64,000 bases of DNA from Synechococcus sp. LTW-R (GCF_014217875.1 NZ_CP059060.1:744001-808000); one strand, 5' to 3'; counted from the first letter of the stretch, positions 18,746-26,775 are shown. Translations and numbers: made by a program. Notes: a model not told the origin generated them from the letters alone.

Positions 18746-19138
18746 ATGCGCACCCTCAGCTGGGCTGACTTTGACCGGGCCCTAGACAGCGCCATCGCGC
18801 GGCTCGCATCGTGCTCCTTGTCCGGGGTCTACGGCGTTCCCCGCGGCGGTCTCGTCCTGGCGGTCTGCCTGAGCCATCGCCTCGGCATCCCCCTGCTGGA
18901 GCAGCCGCAGGCCGGATGTCTCGTCGTCGATGACATCTACGAGACCGGGCGCACCGTTGCGCCCTACCGCGAGCGCTCCGACCTGACGACCCTCGTCTGG
19001 ATCAGCAAGGTGCCGCCGCTCTGGTGGCAGGCCCTCGAGGTTCAAGCCGACCCCGAGTGGATCCTCTTCCCCTGGGAGAACGCCGAAGCCGCCCTCGCCG
19101 ATAAAGAGCAGTACCGCGCTTCCCGCTCCCATGACTAA
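18746..19138 (+). CDS. Phosphoribosyltransferase-domain protein
   Basis: A 130-residue type I PRTase fold: VYGVPRGGLVLAV (pyrophosphate-loop side) and the PRPP-binding CLVVDDIYETGRT. It is shorter than classical PRTases. Start chosen at the ATG of 18746 (MRTLSWADFDRAL), with a further ATG 33 bp upstream. It overlaps the next gene, a deoxyribosyltransferase-like protein, by 8 bp, so the two form a nucleobase/nucleoside salvage pair or a related nucleotide-processing unit. The base it uses is unknown. Confidence 0.7.
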   Translation: MRTLSWADFDRALDSAIARLASCSLSGVYGVPRGGLVLAVCLSHRLGIPLLEQPQAGCLVVDDIYETGRTVAPYRERSDLTTLVWISKVPPLWWQALEVQADPEWILFPWENAEAALADKEQYRASRSHD

Positions 19139-19613
19139 ACCTCGGCTCTACCTGGCCTCTCCCTACGGCTTCTCCGCCCACTGGCGGACCCGCCTGCTGC
19201 CGGATTTTGTTAGCGCCCTCGAACAGCTCGGCCTGGAGGTCTGGGAACCCTTCTCGCGCAACGACCAAGTGGACCTCGCGGAACCAGGCTGGGCCTGGCG
19301 TGTGGCCCAGGCGGATCTGCAGGACGTCCGGGACGCCGATGCCCTCCTCGCCATCGTCAACGGCACGCCTCCCGACGAGGGGGTCATGCTCGAACTGGGC
19401 GCCGCGATTGCCCTCGGCAAGCCCGTCTTCCTCTACCGCGATGACTTCCGCCGCTGCAGCGATTCCGAGGACTATCCGCTCAACCTGATGGTCTTCAGCG
19501 GCCTACCGCAGGAGGGCTGGCAGGACTGGCTCTACGGCTCGATCGAGGAACTCCAGAGCAGCGAGAAAGCCCTCGTGCGATGGCTGAAGGACTTCCAATC
19601 AAGCGGGACCTAG
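19131..19613 (+). CDS. Nucleoside 2-deoxyribosyltransferase-like protein
   Basis: A 160-residue protein with the family opening YLASPYGFS, a central DADALLAIVNGTPPDEGVMLELGAAIALGKPVFLYRDD where the Asp and Glu match the catalytic acidic pair, and a C-terminal helix. Members swap bases on 2'-deoxyribosides or hydrolyse deoxynucleoside monophosphates. Start overlaps the PRTase gene by 8 bp. Its 3' end overlaps the convergent small gene by 15 bp. Confidence 0.75.
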   Translation: MTKPRLYLASPYGFSAHWRTRLLPDFVSALEQLGLEVWEPFSRNDQVDLAEPGWAWRVAQADLQDVRDADALLAIVNGTPPDEGVMLELGAAIALGKPVFLYRDDFRRCSDSEDYPLNLMVFSGLPQEGWQDWLYGSIEELQSSEKALVRWLKDFQSSGT

Positions 19614-19871
19614 GGACTCTCCGGAGGCCTTCGCGATCTGGGCAGCGCGCATGGCCACCTCAACGGGGACGGTCCCGTCGCTCGTGTTTTTGGCGGCCAG
19701 CTGTTGAACCATCTGACGGCGCTGTTCGGGAGTCAGCTTCAACAGATCGGCCAACACCTCAGGGTTGATCCGTCCCAGCCGCTCCCGAGCCAGCCCATCC
19801 ATCGGCGCCGTTCCATCCAAGGCCTGCCCTCCTAAGCGGAAAAGCCGCCAGAACGATGCTTTTTTTGGCAC
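19599..19871 (-). CDS. Conserved-looking small protein of unknown function
   Basis: A 90-residue frame: MPKKASFWRLFRLGGQAL..., with a helical core RINPEVLADLLKLTPEQRRQMVQQLAAKN and C-terminal VAMRAAQIAKASGESLG. The composition looks like a real soluble protein, but I recognise no domain. It overlaps the convergent deoxyribosyltransferase gene by 15 bp. Confidence 0.5.
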   Translation of the reverse strand: MPKKASFWRLFRLGGQALDGTAPMDGLARERLGRINPEVLADLLKLTPEQRRQMVQQLAAKNTSDGTVPVEVAMRAAQIAKASGESLGPA

Positions 19872-19909
19872 GCGTCAGCTCACCCAAACAGAGCGCGACA
19901 ATGCGGCCC

Positions 19910-20038
19910 ATGAACAACCACCGCCCCCTCTCCATCCTGTTCTTGGCGCTCGTGCTCGCCGTGGTGCCGCTCTCGGCGGCCCTGCTCATCCACGGCCATG
20001 CCAACGTCCAGGCGGTCTTCCAGAACGCTTTCGGTTGA
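19910..20038 (+). CDS. Small single-pass membrane peptide, hypothetical
   Basis: A 42-residue frame, MNNHRPLSILFLALVLAVVPLSAALLIHGHANVQ..., with one hydrophobic span (about 8-28) and no positive residue after it, suggesting N-in topology. The upstream 18 codons to 19856 are also open but hydrophilic and overlap the start of the minus-strand gene. Function unknown. Short length keeps the call tentative. Confidence 0.45.
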   Translation: MNNHRPLSILFLALVLAVVPLSAALLIHGHANVQAVFQNAFG

Positions 20039-20105
20039 ATCCAGGGGGGATTCACACCAAAACGACAATCTCTCGCTACCAACCGGATAGAGCTGGTGGC
20101 CGCGG

Positions 20106-20276
20106 ATGTTCTTCTACGAGCTGAGCGTCAACCTGCCCCACCGCACCCTGACCATTCCTCTCCAGGCGGAAAGCATGGAGCAGGCCTGGCATCTCGGCCG
20201 AGATCTCTTCCCTGATCACGAGATCGACCTGGCCCCCAGGCACAGGGACTGCGATCAAGAGTTCTGGGCCATCTAG
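20106..20276 (+). CDS. Small hypothetical protein, 56 residues
   Basis: ATG at 20106, stop TAG at 20274-20276: MFFYELSVNLPHRTLTIPLQAESMEQAWHLGRDLFPDHE... The alternating pattern of a short beta strand followed by a helix (SMEQAWHLGRDLFP) looks like a compact globular protein. No domain recognised. It is part of a cluster of four tiny genes between 19.6 and 20.4 kb. Confidence 0.45.
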   Translation: MFFYELSVNLPHRTLTIPLQAESMEQAWHLGRDLFPDHEIDLAPRHRDCDQEFWAI

Positions 20277-20289
20277 GGCCGCCAAACGA

Positions 20290-20373
20290 TCAGGACTTCT
20301 TCTCCAGACGGCGAACGATCCACGCCATTGCCCCCAAGGAACCGGCCAGAGCAATCAGCAACGCAATCGTCAT
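20290..20373 (-). CDS. 27-residue single-pass membrane peptide
   Basis: ATG at 20373, TGA at 20290-20292. One hydrophobic helix (MTIALLIALAGSLGAMAWIV) is followed by a basic tail RRLEKKS, so the C-terminus should stay in the cytoplasm. The layout matches the many tiny thylakoid or plasma-membrane peptides of cyanobacteria, but it is not one that I can name. It lies 13 bp beyond the preceding convergent gene. Confidence 0.45.
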   Translation of the reverse strand: MTIALLIALAGSLGAMAWIVRRLEKKS

Positions 20374-20410
20374 AGGTGGGCCCGGCGGAAGACCTGATTA
20401 TGTCGGCCTG

Positions 20411-20803
20411 GTGTTCGTCTACGGCAGCCTGAAACGCGGGGAGCGCTTTCACCATCAGCTGGCCGGCGCAACGTTTGAGGGAACCGCGGAGCTCCAGGGC
20501 CTCGAGCTCTACGACCTCGGACCCTTCCCGATGGCCATCGCCAACGCGCAAGCCGAGACACCCGTCAATGGCGAGCTCTATCGACTGAACGCGCAGCAGC
20601 TTCAGGCCCTGGATCACTTCGAAGGAGCACCCCGGCTCTACCAACGCACGTTGCACGTGCTTGCCGATTGTCGCGAGGCCTGGGTGTATCTCGGAACCCG
20701 CCAGCAGGTGAGGTTTGTCCGGGCCATACCCAGTGGGTGCTGGCGGGGATCAGACCGCCACCAACCAGCGGCCCGCGAAGGCCAGGGCAACGGCCAGACC
20801 TGA
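20411..20803 (+). CDS. Gamma-glutamylcyclotransferase-fold protein
   Basis: A 130-residue protein opening VFVYGSLKRGE (GTG start at 20411), the glycine-rich loop of the GGCT/AIG2 family, with LYDLGPFPMAI and GELYRLNAQQLQALDHFEG, whose Glu is the probable catalytic residue. Members act on gamma-glutamyl amines or peptides. The last 18 codons overlap the 3' end of the convergent AAA+/polyferredoxin gene by 54 bp and look unconserved. Confidence 0.75.
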   Translation: MFVYGSLKRGERFHHQLAGATFEGTAELQGLELYDLGPFPMAIANAQAETPVNGELYRLNAQQLQALDHFEGAPRLYQRTLHVLADCREAWVYLGTRQQVRFVRAIPSGCWRGSDRHQPAAREGQGNGQT

Positions 20804-22864
20804 GGCCCCCAGCCAGACGGCCCGATGGGTCGCCAACTGACGCCGCAGCAGCACCACGCTGGAGGCCCAGCCGAGCAAGACGACCAGGCTCTGGCAAAAC
20901 GCGATCACATGGGCATCCGCCTGCCAAGACGGCATGGACTGGATCCAAGTCCCCGCGAATGGCGAGAGGCTGACAGGCAGCAGCTGTCCGGCTTCGCCCA
21001 TGCCCAAGGGCAGATGCCGGGCTAACAACAGCGCCCAAATCAGGGGCAGGAGTCCATACAGCGTGCGGCGGAGACGTTGACGGCTGAAGACCAACCAGGC
21101 CAGCCCGTAGAGCAGCGCCGGGATCGAGAGAGCCAGCAGAGCCAGGAGCAATCGGGGCAGCAGTGGCCCCTCCACCAGGCTCAACGGAGCACCAGGAATC
21201 CACCCCAGCAGGCGAGGGGCCTGGTGCAAACAGAAGTCGCCGGCCAGCACCAGCAGCAGGCTGGGCTCTCCAGGGGGCACGTCCATCTTCCGCTGGATGT
21301 CGGCGGCAGGTGGCCGCAAGGCGAGCTGCACCGAGCGATGGGGGCAGGCCTGGGCGCAGGTCAGACACAGAACACAGTTCCGGTTGTCGTTGAGGTGGGC
21401 CGGATGGGTGCCCAGAGGGCAACCCGCAGTGGCCAGCCCCTCGCCATCGGCCGGTCCGCCTTTGAAGCAGGCATAGCTGCTGCAACTGCCGCTGCAGGTG
21501 CCGACCTGGGCGCGGAGCTCGAGCACTGACAACTTCGCGAAGAGCCCGTTCATCCCGCCAACGGGGCAGAGATAGCGGCACCAAAAGCGCTTCTCAAAGC
21601 GCAATGAGCCAATCACCGCGCCAGCCGTGATCAACAACAGCAAACAGCTGCTCAACCAGGCCGTGTTCTGGAGGTTCCAGACCTCCTCCCAGAGCAGGAT
21701 CAGGGCAAAGCCGGCCGCCAGCAGGGGGGAGGCCCACTGGTCACTCTCCCCGCGGGGCCAGCGGGCGGGTTACCAACCCAGGGCTCGCGCCAACCGTTGG
21801 CTGATCTCACCCCAGACCATGAATGGGCAAAAGGAACACCAGAGACGGCCAACCAGGGGGAAGCCCAGCAGGATCAACGGCCACCACCAGGCCCAGAAGA
21901 GGTTCAGGGCGCCGTTGTGGGCCCGGTCCTGCGGCCCCAGCCAGAGCCAGAGATTCACCAGAACGAACAGCCAGCTGACCAGGCCAAAGAGGAGGGTGTT
22001 CCAGAGCCGTGGGGCCCGCATCCACTCCCTGAGTTGAGGCTTCCAGCGCCAGATGTCGAAGCGATAGCGCTGTTGGCGAGGCGGCGTCCAAAAGACGTCC
22101 TCCGGAATCAGTGCCTGCACCGTGCTGCCCTCCTGGCGCCGGATCTGCTGCAGGGCCCGGTAGACCAGGGTCTCGAGCTCGCGAATGTTGTTCGGGAAGT
22201 CGTAGGCCTGGAGGCGTTTAATCACCGCCTCGGACACCTCAAGGGACTGGGGCCAGCCGAGTTTGCGGCTGCGCAATCGGATCCCGTAGCGCAGCCATTC
22301 CCCAAGGTACTGCCGGCGCACCCGCAGCGGCGGCACTCGAATCAGGCTGCAGCGCCGCTCCACGTCGGGGCAGACCGTCTCTGAGGTGAAGAACAGGCGT
22401 CCCCGGAAGCCGTGCCGCCCCTCAAGCAGCTCCAGGAGGAACGGTTTGAGGCCCTCTGGGGCACGGTCGAGCTGATCGATCAGGAGTGAGCCCTCGCCAA
22501 CGAGCTCAAGGAGGGAGCGGCCATCCGAGGCCTCGAGGGGCTCGAGCAGGTCGCTCCCATCGGCCTTCAGCAAGGCTGCGTCCAGGCGCAGCATCAACTC
22601 CTTGCGCTGGGGGGATCCGAAGTGGATCAACGCCGCCAGGTTGTCCTTCTCCAGCCCCGGTTCTCCGAGGATGAAGACCGCGCGCCGCTGACCATCCGCG
22701 GCGGCCTGACGCACGGACTCCCGCAGCGTCTTGGCGTAACGACTGCTGCCCACGACACCGCGTCGGGCACGGCCCACCAGCAGGGGCGCCAAGCTCAGCA
22801 GAACAGGGGGTGCGGCCAAGGCCAAGCCAGTGCCAACGTCTTCAGTCTGGAAACAATTGGCCAA
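20750..22864 (-). pseudogene. AAA+ (sigma-54-activator-like)/membrane polyferredoxin fusion gene, broken by in-frame TAA
   Basis: One 705-codon frame with a single stop (TAA at 21770-21772). N-terminal half: degenerate AAA+ domain with GEPGLEKDNLA (Walker A-like), GSLLIDQLDRAP (Walker B with Gln for Glu) and FPNNIRELETLVYRAL, but no GAFTGA loop. Then two membrane spans and GRLWCSFCPFMVWGE. After the TAA the frame continues without interruption: PARWPRGESDQWASPLL, a span, RFWCRYLCPVGG, CSGSCSSYACFKGG, a 4Fe-4S motif CVLCLTCAQACPH, and further spans. This resembles NosR/NapH-type polyferredoxins. The 5' end is uncertain: the only start is a TTG at 22864, ten codons below a stop, beside a low-GC insert. 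Natural decay or sequence error are both possible. Confidence 0.75.
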
Positions 22865-22960
22865 GCTGACCGCGGCTGAGCGGGACGGATACGCTCAGGC
22901 CGATCTCCTCCTGATCGATGGCCCTCACCCTGTTCGGAGACGCCCGCAGCCGTGCCTACA

Positions 22961-23161
22961 TCACATGATTGGATGACTACAGGTGCGACTTCTTTTAGTG
23001 CTTGTCGACATAATTATCTGCTCCAGTACGCCGGAAAGCATCAATTGACAAAACGACATCCACACAACGAAGCCAATCAGAACAAACCAGCGGGAATACA
23101 TAAAGACTGACATCCACCCACGAGACAAAAAGGTGTCATCGAGTACAATCGCAATATGCAC
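22961..23161 (-). CDS. Possible small membrane protein in the low-GC insert
   Basis: A 66-residue frame from a GTG at 23161, or 50 residues from the ATG at 23113 (MSVFMYSRWFVLIGFVVWMSFCQLML...), with one long hydrophobic span and a basic Ser/Thr-rich tail. It diverges from the hydrolase gene. In AT-rich DNA a frame of this size can be chance, so the call is weak. If it is not real, 22898-23190 is non-coding and contains only the promoter of the hydrolase gene. Confidence 0.25.
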   Translation of the reverse strand: MHIAIVLDDTFLSRGWMSVFMYSRWFVLIGFVVWMSFCQLMLSGVLEQIIMSTSTKRSRTCSHPIM

Positions 23162-23190
23162 CGGAATTTTGCGCTACTTCCCGCTGAGCG

Positions 23191-23964
23191 ATGAGAGACT
23201 CCGAAGGCAGACGTATAGCAATCGTTATACATGGGGCCTTTCAGTCCCATGGAAATATTGCAGGTGCAGCCTTGGTCCTAAAGGACTCAGGCGTCAAGGA
23301 AGTTCACATGCCCGACCTTGCAGGTCACGGCGCCGAGAAAGACATAGAGAGATCAGAACAAAATCTGACAGAGAGACTTGCCGAGGAGCTACTGTCCAGG
23401 AGGGAAATAAACCAATCACTTAAAGAAGGCATTGCAGATAGCGTGACAGTTATTGGACACTCACTTGGAGCATCTGTAGCGCTCACTGTTGCCACACAGG
23501 CAATGGTACATTCAAAAAGCCTTAACCTGATCCTAGTTGAACCAATCTTTTGGCTAGGTAGCGAATGCGAAGGCCAAGACCATTTGTCGCAAAATCTAGA
23601 TATCCATACACCACACAATAAAACTCATATTGAAATCACCGAGTACCTCAGGGCGCTTCTAAAAGGCGACAAGCAGCAATCTAGCGACTTCAGCTTACTG
23701 ACCAATCTTGCGAACTTAGACAAAGCCACAATCACACTCATTAGAGGCGGAGTGAGAACTATTCAATCAAAAGAAGAATTCAAGATTGAGACCTCAGAGA
23801 AAGTCATTACTTACAGCGTCAGCGGGCAAGAGATTGGATCGCTAGTTCCGGACAATTACTGCAATAGGGAACTATTTGACAACCAGCTCACAATTAGAGA
23901 TGCAGGTCACAACCCGTTTGCTAGTTCAAGTTTTTACAGGTGGTTGAGGCTTTTAATAAGCTAA
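23191..23964 (+). CDS. Alpha/beta-hydrolase, probably horizontally acquired
   Basis: A 257-residue alpha/beta-hydrolase: oxyanion region VIHGAFQSHGN near the N-terminus, nucleophile elbow GHSLGAS at about 91-97, and the terminal catalytic His in DAGHNPFA. No signal peptide or lid domain is obvious. Codon use is AT-rich (many AAA, ATT, GAA) unlike every other long gene here, which points to transfer from a lower-GC donor. The substrate is unknown. It stands alone between the broken AAA+ gene and the GST gene. Confidence 0.7.
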   Translation: MRDSEGRRIAIVIHGAFQSHGNIAGAALVLKDSGVKEVHMPDLAGHGAEKDIERSEQNLTERLAEELLSRREINQSLKEGIADSVTVIGHSLGASVALTVATQAMVHSKSLNLILVEPIFWLGSECEGQDHLSQNLDIHTPHNKTHIEITEYLRALLKGDKQQSSDFSLLTNLANLDKATITLIRGGVRTIQSKEEFKIETSEKVITYSVSGQEIGSLVPDNYCNRELFDNQLTIRDAGHNPFASSSFYRWLRLLIS

Positions 23965-24053
23965 GCCTACATGAGTGCCAATGTCATAACCTTTGCGCGT
24001 GATGCACACAAGCGGGCGGTTTGCACTTGCTGGCCACTACAACATCAGCAATT

Positions 24054-24073
24054 TATTGAGAACTATTGAGAAC
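24054..24073 (+). repeat. Tandem 10-bp repeat directly upstream of the GST gene
   Basis: TATTGAGAAC occurs twice in direct succession, ending 3 bp before the GST start codon at 24077. It covers the place where a ribosome binding site should be; no AGGAGG-like sequence is present there. It could be a slippage product or a duplicated operator half-site. It lies at the right edge of the low-GC stretch. Confidence 0.6.
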
Positions 24074-24076
24074 CCA

Positions 24077-24655
24077 ATGACAATAACGCTTTACGGTGGA
24101 TTGAGAAGCCGAGCAACAATTCCACATTGGTACATGGAGGAGCGAGGTATCCCCTACACCTGGCAGTTCGTCGATATGGAAGCTGGGGAACACCGCCGGG
24201 ATCCCTACCTCGCCATCAACCCGTTCGGGAAAGTGCCGGCGTTGGTGGATGAGGATCCCGCTCTCCCCGGCGGTCGGGTCCAGCTGTTTGAGAGCGGCGC
24301 GATCCTGCTCTATTTGGCGGAGCGCTTCGGTGGGGAATGTCAGACCGCCGCTGAGCGGGGGCTGGCGCAGCAGTGGGTGCTCTTCGCGAACGCGACCCTG
24401 GCCACCGCACTCTTTGTTCCCTCCAACCGAGAACGGGAATTCCCCCGCCTAATGGAGGTGCTGGATCGCAAGCTCGTGGACGGTCCCCTGATGGGTGGCG
24501 ACTGGGGCGTCGCCGATTGCGCCGTCAACGCCTACCTGGCCTACCTGCCGATCTTCTTCCCGCAGATCGACCTCAGTCCCTATCCCCAGGTTCAGGCAAC
24601 CATTGCCGCCACCCAACAGCGGGCCGCCTACCAACGGGTGATGGGCCAGCGTTGA
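24077..24655 (+). CDS. Glutathione S-transferase family protein
   Basis: A 192-residue GST. The thioredoxin-fold N-domain carries ITLYGGLRSRATIPHWYMEE, NPFGKVPALVD with the cis-Pro, and LFESGAILLYLAERFG (the glutathione-binding Glu-Ser). The helical C-domain ends at VADCAVNAYLAYLPIFF. I start it at the ATG of 24077; the open frame back to 23993 is AT-rich and unlike the family. It overlaps the pdeM-like gene by 4 bp. The first 30 codons are lower in GC than the rest, so the insert boundary may run into the gene. Confidence 0.85.
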   Translation: MTITLYGGLRSRATIPHWYMEERGIPYTWQFVDMEAGEHRRDPYLAINPFGKVPALVDEDPALPGGRVQLFESGAILLYLAERFGGECQTAAERGLAQQWVLFANATLATALFVPSNREREFPRLMEVLDRKLVDGPLMGGDWGVADCAVNAYLAYLPIFFPQIDLSPYPQVQATIAATQQRAAYQRVMGQR

Positions 24656-25296
24656 GCAGCCGCGCAAACCTCAGCTGGGGCTCGAGCACCCTCGAACTGC
24701 TGCCCGAGCGGGCCGCCTGGGATCCCCAACGACGGGCCCTCCTCGTGGCCGATCTGCACCTCGGTAAAGCCGAGAGCTTTCAGGCCCAGGGCATTTCCCT
24801 TCCAAGCGATGGCGACCAGGGGAACCTCAATCGCCTGCTCGCGCTCTGCACCCGCCTGGGCCCCGAGCAGGTGCTAGTGCTCGGTGACCTGATCCACAGC
24901 CGACTCGGCCTGACGGGCGAGCTGCAGGAGAAGCTCGCCGCCCTCCCCGACTTAATGGGCTGCGAGCTCGTTCTGGTCGGCGGCAACCATGACCGCGGCG
25001 CCGTCTTTCCCTCCCTGCGCGCGCAACCCTCGCTGCAACTGGGGGACTGGTGGCTCAGCCATGAACCCGAGCGACCGCCGCAAGCCGGCCTGCTGAACAT
25101 CTGCGGCCATCTCCATCCGGTCGCGCAGCTCGGGCAGGGCGCCGATCGTCTGCGGCTGCCCTGCTTTGGCCTGGATCAAGTCCAACAACGGCTGCTGCTG
25201 CCGGCCTTCGGTGACCTCACCGGCGGACACCCCGCCCCGGCTGGACTGGAGCGTTGGGTGATCGCCGAGGACCAGGTCCTCAAACTGCCGGCCTAG
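24652..25296 (+). CDS. pdeM: Ligase-associated DNA damage response endonuclease PdeM
   Basis: A 214-residue calcineurin-type phosphoesterase of the TIGR04123 family: VADLHLGKAESF, GDLIHSRLG, GGNHDRGA, LSHEPE and CGHLHP supply the metal ligands. The HLGKAE phrase is typical of PdeM, the fourth member of the ligase-exonuclease-helicase set found at 11693-16835, here 7.8 kb away from its partners. Start is the TTG at 24652, overlapping the GST stop by 4 bp, so it is probably co-translated with GST. Confidence 0.82.
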   Translation: MSSRANLSWGSSTLELLPERAAWDPQRRALLVADLHLGKAESFQAQGISLPSDGDQGNLNRLLALCTRLGPEQVLVLGDLIHSRLGLTGELQEKLAALPDLMGCELVLVGGNHDRGAVFPSLRAQPSLQLGDWWLSHEPERPPQAGLLNICGHLHPVAQLGQGADRLRLPCFGLDQVQQRLLLPAFGDLTGGHPAPAGLERWVIAEDQVLKLPA

Positions 25297-25314
25297 GTCC
25301 GCGCTCTTCGTAGA

Positions 25315-26775
25315 TTGCAGATCTCTGGTCCCTTCATCTGGACTCCGCCGCAGCGCCACCGTCCAAACCGAAGCGCCCCCCATTGGCGACGCAAACGCTG
25401 GATCCCGATCTGGCTCCCAGCGGGTCTCTTTGCGTTCTTCGTCGCCATCGCTCCCCCCTTGCCGGAGGGGGAACCCGCGAAGACGGGCTCGTCGCGGCTG
25501 ATCCCGGTCAACGGCCAAGCGGAGCCCTTCCGCTATCTCCCCGACCAGGACGTCTACGCCCTCGATTTCGATCCGCGCAAGGTCCGCATTGACCTGCTCG
25601 AGGGTTGGGATCGGGAACAGGACGCCTTCAACGACAGCGCTGCCCTGGCCTATGTGTCCGGGCCGATGTACGAGCGGCACGTCAACGGCCTGGGCCGGGA
25701 AATCACCGTTCCCCTCGGTGACCTCAAGTTGGGCGATCAGGTCTGGAGGGGCCGCAACCGGACCGCGGCACGCCAACGGGCCTTTGTCGGGATTCGCCAC
25801 GACGGCGGCGCCAATTTTGGGTTTGGCGAACTCACCCCAGAGCGGGCGGCTCGTTACGACACCTTTATCGGCGGACTGCACAGCCTCTACAACGACCTGC
25901 TGGATCCGCCGCCGGAGTACCGCGGCGCCTACAGCGTCTCGATGGGGCAGCAGATCCGCTACTACCTGCCCCGGATCCGCATGATGATCGGCCTCCGGGG
26001 CGATGGACGGCTCGAGGTGCTGATGAGCCGTGACGGCCTCACCCTTGAGCAAACCAAAAGCCTGGCGCGCCAGCGCGGCTTTAAGGCCGCCTACCTGCCC
26101 GATCACGCCTCCAAAAGCCGCCTGATCATCCCCGGGGTCAAGGGCTTCACCGAGGCCGATGCCAACTGGATCAGCGGCGGCGCCACCAGCATTGTCCACG
26201 TCCCCTACCTGCTGCGTCTCAGCCCCCGAGCCATCCCCCTGCGGGGCAACCTGCTGGCCAGCCTCACGCCCCGATTAGGGCAGCGGGATTGCAGCAATCC
26301 GCTGCAGTGCGGCCAGAGCTTTGGTGCACAGCTCGCCGATCGAGCCCTCGCGGGACTGAACCGCCTGATGGAGCAGGGGGTCGAGCCGGTCGCCCGCCTG
26401 ATCTGGTCACCGGCGCCCGTGGCGCAGCCTCACGGGGACGGCAAGCGTGCACCGCTGCGGGAACCGCCGATCACCGCCGACCCCCTGGCCCTGCGCGAAC
26501 TGCAGGAGAACGCCGCCAACAGCCAGCTGGACAACGAACTCACCCCCGACGCCCCGGACCTGCCGCCACCCCTCGTGCTGCTCGATGGTCAGTCCCTACC
26601 GCCGTCACCCGAGTTTGTGGACGGGGACTTCGATGCCCTCGCCCCAGCCGAAGCCCCGCCACCGGGGGAGAGGCCCCTGGGTGCTCCGCCACCGCCGCCC
26701 CTGCTGCCCCCGCGGCCGCTGCCGCCGATTAATGGCGCCAGCATGGTTCCCTTGACCGCGCCGCCGCCGCTCTAG
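25315..26775 (+). CDS. Membrane-anchored conserved hypothetical protein with Pro-rich tail
   Basis: A 486-residue protein: basic N-terminus, one membrane span (about 31-48, IWLPAGLFAFFVAIAPPLP), then a large extracytoplasmic domain (about 60-345) rich in Arg/Gly with ISGGATSIVHVPYLLRL, and a low-complexity Pro/Ala tail from about 430 (PPPPPLLPPRPLPPI). The start is a TTG at 25315. I do not recognise the domain. The tail ends by overlapping the convergent CBS gene by 4 bp. Likely a periplasmic or envelope protein; function unknown. Confidence 0.6.
   Translation: MQISGPFIWTPPQRHRPNRSAPHWRRKRWIPIWLPAGLFAFFVAIAPPLPEGEPAKTGSSRLIPVNGQAEPFRYLPDQDVYALDFDPRKVRIDLLEGWDREQDAFNDSAALAYVSGPMYERHVNGLGREITVPLGDLKLGDQVWRGRNRTAARQRAFVGIRHDGGANFGFGELTPERAARYDTFIGGLHSLYNDLLDPPPEYRGAYSVSMGQQIRYYLPRIRMMIGLRGDGRLEVLMSRDGLTLEQTKSLARQRGFKAAYLPDHASKSRLIIPGVKGFTEADANWISGGATSIVHVPYLLRLSPRAIPLRGNLLASLTPRLGQRDCSNPLQCGQSFGAQLADRALAGLNRLMEQGVEPVARLIWSPAPVAQPHGDGKRAPLREPPITADPLALRELQENAANSQLDNELTPDAPDLPPPLVLLDGQSLPPSPEFVDGDFDALAPAEAPPPGERPLGAPPPPPLLPPRPLPPINGASMVPLTAPPPL

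Larger units (their letters stand above)
22954..23972. other. Low-GC insert of about 1 kb flanked by an 8-bp direct repeat
   Basis: Between these points the DNA is visibly AT-rich, against about two-thirds G+C on both sides, and codon use in the hydrolase gene follows the low-GC pattern. GCCTACAT occurs at 22954-22961 and again at 23965-23972, directly after the hydrolase stop. No transposase, integrase, tRNA or terminal inverted repeats are seen. Composition stays mixed to about 24100. The insert abuts the 5' end of the broken AAA+ gene. Recent gain by recombination is the likeliest explanation; the 8-bp match could be chance. Confidence 0.55.

Noticed and set aside
22954-23972. IS element or transposon
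   Set aside because: There is no transposase or terminal inverted repeat; the 8-bp direct repeat alone could be chance, so it is recorded only as a low-GC insert.
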